NCBI GenBank assembly: GCA_024682015.1
Contig: JAIKZT010000182.1
Span: 1-5,122, forward strand
Direction: 5' to 3'
Length of the DNA stretch: 5,122 nucleotides
From: Clostridia bacterium
GTDB lineage: Bacteria; Bacillota; Clostridia; Peptostreptococcales; Anaerovoracaceae
The translations under genes and the position numbers were made by a program. The notes under the pieces are model-generated. The model was not told the origin of the DNA, made no database searches, and saw only the letters and a program-made list of their open reading frames with translations. This document shows, piece after piece, positions 1-5,122 of this stretch (the stretch's first letter is position 1; each line of letters begins with the position of its first letter).

Positions 1-28
1 GTTTATCCTTCTTTCCGAACAGTGCCAT
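1..28 (-). CDS. Start of a divergent gene, unknown product (partial)
   Basis: The complement reads ATG at 28-26 followed by codons for M-A-L-F-G-K-K-D-K before the window ends. A strong ribosome site (GGGAGG, complement of 36-41) lies 7 nt before this ATG, and a TATAAT box lies further upstream on the same strand, which together make a real start likely. Only nine residues are visible: a short hydrophobic tip followed by a lysine-rich stretch. Many unrelated small proteins begin this way, so no function is assigned. The gene is transcribed away from pyrG and shares the intergenic region with it. Confidence 0.6.
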
Positions 29-89
29 GGCGTTTCCTCCCGGCTGAAGCCTCTGCATGCAAGATCGTTTTACACAGATATCTTACATT

Positions 90-109
90 AAATTATACTA
101 GAATAATTT
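90..109. repeat. 20-bp near-perfect palindrome, possible operator
   Basis: AAATTATACTAGAATAATTT is self-complementary except for one central pair (A97 opposite A102). Its left half contains the minus-strand TATAAT. A symmetric site of this size over a -10 box fits a dimeric repressor operator, but AT-rich DNA produces such palindromes by chance. No regulator family is recognised from the motif. Confidence 0.35.
92..97 (-). promoter_or_regulatory. Putative -10 box for the divergent gene
   Basis: The complement of 92-97 is a perfect TATAAT. Transcription would start near 85, giving a leader of about 57 nt before the ATG at 28. I see no good -35 element at 16-18 bp upstream (the best candidates match TTGACA poorly), so the promoter may be weak or need an activator. 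The box lies inside the 20-bp near-palindrome at 90-109. The surrounding DNA is AT-rich, so a chance match is possible. Confidence 0.4.
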
Positions 110-154
110 CGCATTCCCATAAAATAATGCGCTTCTTCAGAAATAATTTTGCTA

Positions 155-183
155 TTGACAAGTCCTGCAAAAAAGAGTAAAGT
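155..183 (+). promoter_or_regulatory. Sigma-A type promoter of the pyrG operon
   Basis: A perfect -35 box TTGACA (155-160) is followed by a 17-bp spacer and TAAAGT (178-183), which matches 4 of 6 positions of TATAAT. By normal spacing the transcript starts at about 190-191, most likely G191, giving a leader of about 88 nt before the pyrG ATG. It is the best + strand promoter in the gap. A weaker alternative is TTTACA (69-74) with TATACT (94-99), but its spacer is 19 bp. Confidence 0.65.
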
Positions 184-196
184 AATTTTCGTGATT

Positions 197-253
197 GAAA
201 AGGCGACTGAAAGCGGATCCAATCTTCTTTCAGGCGTCTTTTCCTTATTTTTT
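197..253 (+). terminator. Intrinsic terminator in the pyrG leader (probable attenuator)
   Basis: The arms GAAAAGGCGACTGAAAG (197-213) and CTTTCAGGCGTCTTTTC (227-243) form a 17-position stem with one G-U pair (203/237) and one A-G mismatch (206/234), closed by a 13-nt loop. One base later comes the T-rich run TTATTTTTT (245-253). Hairpin plus T-run is the classic Rho-independent terminator. It reads only in the + direction; the opposite strand has no T-run after the stem. No + strand gene lies upstream, because positions 1-28 belong to a divergent gene. The element therefore sits between the pyrG promoter and pyrG and most probably controls read-through into the operon. The attenuator role is inferred; the hairpin and T-run are seen directly. 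Confidence 0.75.
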
Positions 254-263
254 GAACGAGATC

Positions 264-270
264 AGGAGGA
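264..270 (+). promoter_or_regulatory. pyrG ribosome binding site
   Basis: AGGAGGA lies 9 nt before ATG 279 and settles the start there. An in-frame TTG at 195 would add 28 residues, but it has no ribosome site, and the added codons would run through the terminator hairpin. Confidence 0.85.
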
Positions 271-278
271 CAGCAACC

Positions 279-1889
279 ATGGCAAAATACATCTTTGTGA
301 CCGGCGGCGTCGTGTCGGGCCTGGGCAAGGGCATCACGGCAGCTTCACTCGGCAGGCTTCTGAAGCAGCGGGGGCTGAAGGTCGCCGCGCAGAAGATGGA
401 TCCGTACATCAACGTGGATCCGGGCACGATGAGCCCCTATCAGCACGGCGAAGTCTACGTCACCGAGGACGGGGCGGAGACGGATCTGGATCTGGGGCAT
501 TACGAGCGGTTCATCGACGAAGACCTCAACAAGTACTCCAACATCACCACGGGCAAAGTCTATGCCAGCGTCATCGCCAAGGAGAGACGGGGCGACTACA
601 TGGGCCGCACCGTGCAGACCATTCCGCACATCACCGACGAGATCAAGAAGTTCATCTACAACGTGGGCAGCCACACCGACGCGGACGTCGTCATCACCGA
701 GATCGGCGGCACCGTCGGCGACATCGAAGGCCGGCCTTTCCTGGAGGCGGCCAGGCAGGTCGCCATCGAGCAGGGCAGGGAGAACACGCTTTTCCTCCAC
801 GTCACACTGGTACCCTATCTGAAGGCATCCGGCGAGCATAAATCCAAGCCGACGCAGCATTCCGTCAAGGAACTGCAGGGCATGGGCATCTCGCCGGATA
901 TTTTGGTTCTGCGGGTGGATGAGCCAATCGAGGATCCTGCCATCTTCGACAAGATCGCAAGCTTCTGCAACGTCAAGCGCGACTGCGTCATCGAAAACCT
1001 GACGCTTCCCGTCCTGTACTCTGCGCCGCTGGCGTTGGAAGATCAGGGGCTTTCGGGCATCGTCTGCCGCGAACTGGGCCTGAATACGCCGGAACCGGAC
1101 CTGGCCGAGTGGCGCGCCATGACCGAAAAGATCGAAAAGGCTTCCAGCCCCGTCGAGATCGGCCTCGTGGGAAAGTACATGCAGCTGCACGACGCTTACC
1201 TGTCCGTGGCCGAGGCGCTGAAGACTGCCGGCTACATGCAGGGCGGCAAGGTGCGCATCCACTGGATCGATTCGGAAGGGGTGACCGAAGCCAACGCCGC
1301 GGAAAAACTGGCCGGCCTCGACGGCATCCTCGTGCCGGGCGGGTTCGGCAGCCGCGGCATTGAGGGCATGATCGCCGCCTGCCGCTACGCCCGCGAGAAC
1401 TGTCTGCCATACTTCGGCATCTGCCTGGGCATGCAGGTCATGGTCATCGAGTACGCAAGGCACGTCCTGGGCTGGACGGGCGCCAATTCCGGTGAGTTTG
1501 ACCCGGAAGGAACCTGCAAGGTCATCGACTTCATGCCCGACCAGAACGCGGAAGTGGAACTGGGCGGCACGCTGCGGCTCGGCTCGTACCCCTGCCGCAT
1601 CCAGCCGGATACGACCATGATGCGCTGCTATCAGGCCCCCGAGATCCGCGAGCGCCATCGCCATCGCTACGAGGTCAACAACGAATACCGCCAGCAGCTG
1701 GCTGGCGCCGGCCTCACGTTCTGCGGACTGTCCCCGGACGGCCGCCTTGTGGAAGCGTCCGAACTGAGTGGCCGGCCGTTCTTCCTGGGCGTTCAGTATC
1801 ATCCGGAGTTCAAGAGCCGCCCGACGAAGGCGCATCCGCTGTTCTACGGGTTCATCGAGGCGTCGCTGGCGCAGGCTGCGGGAAAGTAG
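279..1889 (+). CDS. pyrG: CTP synthase (glutamine-hydrolysing)
   Basis: Converts UTP to CTP using ATP and glutamine, the last step of pyrimidine nucleotide synthesis, in the cytosol. The product is 536 residues, close to the usual 530-550. The N-terminal synthetase domain (about 1-266) opens with the nucleotide-binding V-T-G-G-V-V-S-G-L-G-K-G segment and carries the conserved E-I-G-G-T-V-G-D-I-E-G motif and the K-P-T-Q-H-S-V-K-E-L segment. The C-terminal class I glutamine amidotransferase domain (about 297-530) has the oxyanion region P-G-G-F-G, the nucleophile Cys382 in G-I-C-L-G-M-Q, and His508 and Glu510 in Y-H-P-E-F, so the catalytic triad is complete. It is the first gene of the operon and follows a leader with a terminator-like hairpin, so its expression is probably set by transcription read-through. 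No truncation or frameshift is seen. Confidence 0.98.
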   Translation: MAKYIFVTGGVVSGLGKGITAASLGRLLKQRGLKVAAQKMDPYINVDPGTMSPYQHGEVYVTEDGAETDLDLGHYERFIDEDLNKYSNITTGKVYASVIAKERRGDYMGRTVQTIPHITDEIKKFIYNVGSHTDADVVITEIGGTVGDIEGRPFLEAARQVAIEQGRENTLFLHVTLVPYLKASGEHKSKPTQHSVKELQGMGISPDILVLRVDEPIEDPAIFDKIASFCNVKRDCVIENLTLPVLYSAPLALEDQGLSGIVCRELGLNTPEPDLAEWRAMTEKIEKASSPVEIGLVGKYMQLHDAYLSVAEALKTAGYMQGGKVRIHWIDSEGVTEANAAEKLAGLDGILVPGGFGSRGIEGMIAACRYARENCLPYFGICLGMQVMVIEYARHVLGWTGANSGEFDPEGTCKVIDFMPDQNAEVELGGTLRLGSYPCRIQPDTTMMRCYQAPEIRERHRHRYEVNNEYRQQLAGAGLTFCGLSPDGRLVEASELSGRPFFLGVQYHPEFKSRPTKAHPLFYGFIEASLAQAAGK

Positions 1890-1894
1890 GAGGG
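1888..1894 (+). promoter_or_regulatory. glmS ribosome binding site overlapping the pyrG stop
   Basis: AGGAGGG begins within the pyrG TAG stop (1887-1889) and ends 4 nt before the glmS ATG at 1899. The overlap suggests translational coupling between the two genes and fixes the glmS start. Confidence 0.85.
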
Positions 1895-1898
1895 CTGT

Positions 1899-3734
1899 AT
1901 GTGCGGAATCATTGGATTTACAGGCCTTAAACAGGCCGCGCCCATCCTGCTGGAAGGGCTTTCCCGGATGGAATACCGCGGATACGACTCCGCGGGCATG
2001 GCCGTGACTTCTCCCGAAGGCTTGCTGCAGCTGGCGCGGGTCTCCGGCAAAGTCGCGGGGCTGTATGACCGCACCGAAAACGGTGCGGCCTTCCCCGGCG
2101 CCTGCGGCATCGCTCACACGCGCTGGGCGACGCACGGCGCGCCGACGGAAGCCAACGCTCATCCGCAGGTGTCCATGCACGGCCGCTTTGCGGTGGCTCA
2201 CAACGGCATCATCGAGAATTTCGCGGCTCTCAAGAAGGAACTGATCGAAAAGGGATACGCGTTCACGAGCCAGACGGACACGGAGATCGTTGCGAACCTG
2301 CTCGAGGACAGCTACAGAGGCGACTTTCAGGAGGCTGTCGAGAAGATGCTCGCGCGGATCGAAGGGAGCTACGCGTTCGCGATCCTCTGCGCGGATCACC
2401 CGGGCGAGCTGTTCGCGGTGCGGATGAACAGCCCGCTCATCCTCGGCCTTGGCGAGGGGTTCAACCTGTTCGCGTCGGACGTTACGGCGCTCGTGAGCCA
2501 CACCAGGCGCGTGGTGTACATGGACGACGGGGATTACGCGCGGGTGACCCCGGACGAGGTGGCGCTGTTCGCCAAAGACGGCAGCCCGAAGGCGCTGCGG
2601 GAGACGAGGGTCAACATCAGCCTGGCCGAGGCGGAGAAGGGCGGCTTCGAGCACTTCATGATGAAGGAGATCTTCGAGCAGCCCGAAGCTCTGGAAAAGA
2701 CCATTGCTTCGCGCATCCGCGGCGGAGAGATCGTGCTGGACGACTTCCGTCTGGAATCGGAATCGCTGAAGAACATACAGAAGATCGTGATCACGGCCTG
2801 CGGATCTGCGTATTACGCGGGGCTGGCGGGGAGATACGCGATCGAGAAGCTGTGCCGCATTCCCGTGGACGTGAAACTGGCGAGCGAGCTTCGCTACGAG
2901 GACCCGCTGATCGACGGACGCACGATGCTCATCGTGCTGTCCCAGTCCGGCGAGACGCTGGACACGATCGCGGCCATGAAGGAATGCAAAGCCCGCGGGG
3001 CCAAAGTCCTGGCGATCGTCAACGTGGCGGCGAGCACCATCGCAAGGCTCGCGGACCACGTCCTCTACACCTGGGCAGGTCCTGAGATCGCCGTGGCGAC
3101 GACCAAGGGCTACACGACGCAGCTGGCCGTTCTGGATCTGTTCGCGGTGTATGCGGCCCGTCAGCTTGGCCGGCTGGACGAAGAAGAATACGCGGCCTGG
3201 ATGCAGAAGATCCGCGAGCTGCCCGGACTTGTCCGCAAGGCGCTGGCGCTGGAGCCCGCCATGGCGGACCTGGCTGTCCTTCTGAAGGACGCGGAGCACG
3301 TGTTCTTCCTCGGGCGCAACACAGACAGCGCGCTCGCCATGGAAGGCGCGCTTAAACTGAAGGAGATCTCGTACATCCACGCGGAGGCCTATGCGGCGGG
3401 CGAACTGAAGCACGGCACCATTGCGCTGCTCGAGGAAGGCACGCCCGTGATCGCGCTGTGCTGCAACCAGGCCCTTCTGGAGAAGACCGCCAGCAACATC
3501 ATCGAGGTGAAGGCCCGCGGCGCAAAGACCATCGCGGTCGCACCCGAAGGCGCGGCGCAGGAGGTCCTGGCGAGCTGCGCGGACCGCTGCGTCTTCGTGC
3601 CGGCGGCGGACGACATCTTCTCCGCCATGATCGCCGTCGTACCGCTGCAGCTTTTGGCCTATCATACGGCGAAACTGCGCGGCTGCAGCATAGACAAGCC
3701 TAAGAATCTGGCAAAATCGGTCACGGTAGAGTAA
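1899..3734 (+). CDS. glmS: Glutamine--fructose-6-phosphate aminotransferase (isomerizing)
   Basis: Makes glucosamine-6-phosphate from fructose-6-phosphate and glutamine, the entry step to UDP-GlcNAc for peptidoglycan. The product is 611 residues, a normal length. The class II (Ntn) glutaminase domain starts with M-C-G-I-I-G, where Cys2 becomes the N-terminal nucleophile after Met removal. It carries H-T-R-W-A-T-H-G (73-80), H-N-G (101-103) and S-Q-T-D-T-E. Two SIS sugar-isomerase domains follow. The first has A-C-G-S-A-Y (300-305) and the phosphate loop S-Q-S-G-E-T (348-353). The second has L-K-L-K-E (485-489) and G-E-L-K-H-G with His505. The C-tail N-L-A-K-S-V-T-V-E supplies the catalytic lysine. 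In the first SIS motif the usual T-S pair is S-A, a mild variation at the sugar-phosphate pocket. It sits 9 bp after pyrG, leaving no room for a glmS ribozyme. Confidence 0.98.
   Translation: MCGIIGFTGLKQAAPILLEGLSRMEYRGYDSAGMAVTSPEGLLQLARVSGKVAGLYDRTENGAAFPGACGIAHTRWATHGAPTEANAHPQVSMHGRFAVAHNGIIENFAALKKELIEKGYAFTSQTDTEIVANLLEDSYRGDFQEAVEKMLARIEGSYAFAILCADHPGELFAVRMNSPLILGLGEGFNLFASDVTALVSHTRRVVYMDDGDYARVTPDEVALFAKDGSPKALRETRVNISLAEAEKGGFEHFMMKEIFEQPEALEKTIASRIRGGEIVLDDFRLESESLKNIQKIVITACGSAYYAGLAGRYAIEKLCRIPVDVKLASELRYEDPLIDGRTMLIVLSQSGETLDTIAAMKECKARGAKVLAIVNVAASTIARLADHVLYTWAGPEIAVATTKGYTTQLAVLDLFAVYAARQLGRLDEEEYAAWMQKIRELPGLVRKALALEPAMADLAVLLKDAEHVFFLGRNTDSALAMEGALKLKEISYIHAEAYAAGELKHGTIALLEEGTPVIALCCNQALLEKTASNIIEVKARGAKTIAVAPEGAAQEVLASCADRCVFVPAADDIFSAMIAVVPLQLLAYHTAKLRGCSIDKPKNLAKSVTVE
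2069..2088 (+). repeat. Perfect GC-rich inverted repeat inside glmS
   Basis: CCGCACCG and CGGTGCGG flank AAAA, giving an uninterrupted 8-bp, nearly all G-C stem with a four-base loop. It lies in the glmS coding region at about codons 57-64, in a variable stretch before the H-T-R-W motif. No T-run follows, so it is not an intrinsic terminator. It could be a local mRNA structure or a chance product of GC-rich coding sequence. Confidence 0.45.
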
Positions 3735-3773
3735 CATTTAAGAAGCGTAGGATCAATCAAAGGAGTGAAGCAT
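3735..3773 (+). other. 39-bp glmS-purA spacer
   Basis: The longest gap within the gene run. It contains no inverted repeat with a T-run and no convincing -35/-10 pair, only the purA ribosome site, so read-through from glmS is expected. Confidence 0.6.
3761..3765 (+). promoter_or_regulatory. purA ribosome binding site
   Basis: AGGAG lies 8 nt before ATG 3774 and decides the start. The in-frame GTG at 3765 shares its G with this site and so cannot be served by it; it is rejected as the start codon. Confidence 0.8.
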
Positions 3774-5048
3774 ATGTCTCATTGCGCGATCGTAGGTATC
3801 AACTGGGGAGACGAGGGCAAGGGCCGCATGGTCGACCTGCTCACGTCCGAATACGACATCGTCATCCGCTGCCAGGGCGGCGGCAACGCCGGGCACACCG
3901 TCATCAACGAGAAGGGCAAGTTCGCCCTGCACCTGTTGCCGTCGGGCATCTTCCGGGATGGCGTGGTCAACGTGCTGGGCAACGGCGTGGCGCTTGACCC
4001 GGAGAATCTCTGGAAGGAGATGGAGGACGTGCGGGCGAAGGGCGTGGCCATCACCCCGGAGAACCTGAAGATCTCGGACCGCGCCAGCCTGCTGCTGCCG
4101 TGGCACCGCCAGCTCGACGAGCTCGAGGAGATGCGGCTCGCGGACAAGAAATACGGTTCCACGAAGCAGGGCATCGCGCCATTTTACTCGGATAAATATC
4201 AGAAGAAGACCATCATGGCGGGCGAACTGCTGCATCCGGCGCACCTGAAGGAGCACATGGCGGACCTGCTGGAATGGAAGGATCTGACGCTGACCCGGGT
4301 GTACGGAGCGCAGCCGACGACGATGGAGCAGCTCGAAGCCTGGTTCGCGGACTATGGGGAGAAGATCAAGCCTTTCATCTGCGATACGGGCAAATACCTG
4401 CGCGAAGCGGTCGCGGCCGGCAAAAAAGTGCTGTACGAGGCGCAGCTGGGCGCCCTGCGCGACGTGGACTACGGCATCTATCCTTATGTGACGTCCTCCA
4501 ACACCATCGCGGCCTACGCGCCTGTGGGCGCGGGCATCCCCGGCCTTGCGGCGCAGAAGGTGGTCGGCGTGGTCAAAGCGTATTCAACCTGCGTGGGCGA
4601 GGGCCCGTTCGTCGCCGAGTGGTTCGGCGAAGAGGCGGAAAAACTGCGGCAGGCGGGCGGCGAGTACGGGGCGAAGACCGGCCGGCCTCGCAGGGTCGGC
4701 CCCCTTGACATCCCGGCTACCCGCTACGGCGTGCAGGTGCAGGGCGCGACGGACATCGCGCTCACGAAGCTGGACGTGCTCAGCTACATGGATGAGATCC
4801 CTATCTGCGCGCGCTACGAGCTGAACGGCGAGGAGACGGACGATTTCGTGTTTCCCGTGCTTCTGCAGGACTGCAGACCCGTCATCAGGACCATGCCCGG
4901 CTGGAGATGCGACATTTCCGGCGCGCGGCGCTGGGAGGATCTGCCCAAGGAAGCGCAGGATTACGTGCTGTACATTGAAAAGGCGATCGGCTGCCGCATC
5001 ACTTATGTGTCGGTAGGCGCCGAGCGCGACGCATATATCGAGAGGTAG
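3774..5048 (+). CDS. purA: Adenylosuccinate synthase
   Basis: Joins aspartate to IMP using GTP, the first committed step from IMP to AMP, in the cytosol. The product is 424 residues, typical for the family. Visible motifs are W-G-D-E-G-K-G with the catalytic Asp13, G-G-N-A-G-H-T with His41, and the IMP-contacting loop G-S-T-K-Q-G-I-A-P (128-136). The aspartate loop A-K-T-G-R-P-R-R (300-307), the guanine-recognition T-K-L-D-V-L and the C-terminal S-V-G-A-E-R follow. Several positions differ from the E. coli form: N10 in place of the usual Q before W-G-D, Lys144 where E. coli has Arg143 reaching the neighbouring subunit's active site, and Lys301 where Thr300 is usual. I recall similar loops in clostridial PurA proteins, so this looks like a lineage variant, not a broken enzyme. 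It precedes guaA by 3 bp. Confidence 0.96.
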   Translation: MSHCAIVGINWGDEGKGRMVDLLTSEYDIVIRCQGGGNAGHTVINEKGKFALHLLPSGIFRDGVVNVLGNGVALDPENLWKEMEDVRAKGVAITPENLKISDRASLLLPWHRQLDELEEMRLADKKYGSTKQGIAPFYSDKYQKKTIMAGELLHPAHLKEHMADLLEWKDLTLTRVYGAQPTTMEQLEAWFADYGEKIKPFICDTGKYLREAVAAGKKVLYEAQLGALRDVDYGIYPYVTSSNTIAAYAPVGAGIPGLAAQKVVGVVKAYSTCVGEGPFVAEWFGEEAEKLRQAGGEYGAKTGRPRRVGPLDIPATRYGVQVQGATDIALTKLDVLSYMDEIPICARYELNGEETDDFVFPVLLQDCRPVIRTMPGWRCDISGARRWEDLPKEAQDYVLYIEKAIGCRITYVSVGAERDAYIER

Positions 5049-5051
5049 ACC

Positions 5052-5122
5052 ATGCAGGAAAAGATACTCGTTCTGGATTTCGGCGGGCAGTACGATCAGC
5101 TCATCGCCCGCAGGGTACGCGA
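5052..5122 (+). CDS. guaA: GMP synthase (glutamine-hydrolysing), N-terminal part only
   Basis: Converts XMP to GMP using glutamine and ATP. Only the first 23 residues are in the window; they begin M-Q-E-K-I-L-V-L-D-F-G-G-Q-Y and continue with Q-L-I-A-R-R-V-R. This is the first strand and helix of the class I glutamine amidotransferase domain at the N-terminus of GuaA (usual form D-F-G-S-Q-Y-x-Q-L-I-A-R-R-V-R). The G-G-Q-Y form is one I associate with Clostridia. The ribosome site GAGAGG (5040-5045) lies inside the end of purA, 6 nt before the ATG, and the purA-guaA gap is 3 bp, which implies tight coupling. The nucleophile and the ATP-pyrophosphatase domain lie beyond the window. Confidence 0.9.
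   Translation, partial: MQEKILVLDFGGQYDQLIARRVR

Noticed and set aside
110..131. CGCATT ... AATGCG inverted repeat in the intergenic region
   Set aside because: Only six base pairs around a 10-nt gap, upstream of the predicted transcript and without a following T-run; too weak to call an operator on its own.
197..253. Hairpin as the end of an upstream + strand gene
   Set aside because: The window start holds the beginning of a divergent minus-strand gene and the space between contains no + strand coding sequence ending before the hairpin.
195..278. N-terminal extension of PyrG from an upstream TTG
   Set aside because: No ribosome site precedes it, the extra 28 residues do not match the PyrG family start M-A-K-Y-I-F-V-T-G-G, and the segment is the terminator hairpin.
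149..841. A second + strand frame overlapping the leader and pyrG
   Set aside because: Out of frame with pyrG, no ribosome site, and its sequence is a low-complexity shadow of GC-rich codons. It is also not a convincing leader peptide, since it does not stop near the attenuator.
1689..1707. Inverted repeat CGCCAGC / GCTGGCG in pyrG
   Set aside because: Seven base pairs inside conserved GC-rich coding sequence with no T-run; expected by chance.
345..3737. Open reading frame of about 1,130 codons on the minus strand across pyrG and glmS
   Set aside because: It is the exact in-register complement of two certain genes, has arginine- and histidine-rich low-information sequence with no recognisable domain, and is explained by the lack of TTA, CTA and TCA codons in the sense genes.
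4678..4687. GGCCGGCC palindrome in purA
   Set aside because: Encodes part of the conserved T-G-R-P-R-R loop; explained by codon choice.

Overview
The window holds a compact, co-directional run of four central biosynthesis genes on the + strand: pyrG (CTP synthase), glmS (glucosamine-6-phosphate synthase), purA (adenylosuccinate synthase) and the first 23 codons of guaA (GMP synthase), which runs off the right edge. Gaps between genes are 9, 39 and 3 bp, with no terminator in any of them, so one operon is the simplest reading. Coding DNA is GC-rich, while the roughly 200 bp ahead of pyrG is strongly AT-rich. Strong AGGAGG-type ribosome sites, the PurA variant loop (G-S-T-K-Q-G-I-A-P-F-Y) and the GuaA start (D-F-G-G-Q-Y) suggest a GC-rich member of the Clostridia or another Bacillota group. 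This placement is inferred from remembered family patterns, not from a search.

Left edge (1-278): the first nine codons of a divergent minus-strand gene with a good ribosome site, then an AT-rich regulatory stretch. It contains a perfect TATAAT on the minus strand inside a 20-bp near-palindrome, a + strand TTGACA-17-TAAAGT promoter, and a 17-bp hairpin followed by TTATTTTTT between that promoter and pyrG. The hairpin looks like an intrinsic terminator inside the pyrG leader, that is, a transcription attenuator for the whole operon. The leader lacks the 5' GGG start and pyrimidine-rich 5' stem arm of the known Gram-positive CTP-sensing pyrG attenuator, so the regulatory signal is unclear. This is the most interesting point in the window.

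The genes work at branch points of nucleotide and cell-wall precursor synthesis: UTP to CTP, fructose-6-phosphate to glucosamine-6-phosphate, IMP to adenylosuccinate, and XMP to GMP. Three of the four products (PyrG, GlmS, GuaA) take their nitrogen from glutamine; PurA takes it from aspartate. All visible catalytic residues are present, and I see no frameshifts, mobile elements, CRISPR arrays, tRNAs or rRNAs. Apart from the leader, this is an ordinary housekeeping region, and I did not find a novel multi-gene system.
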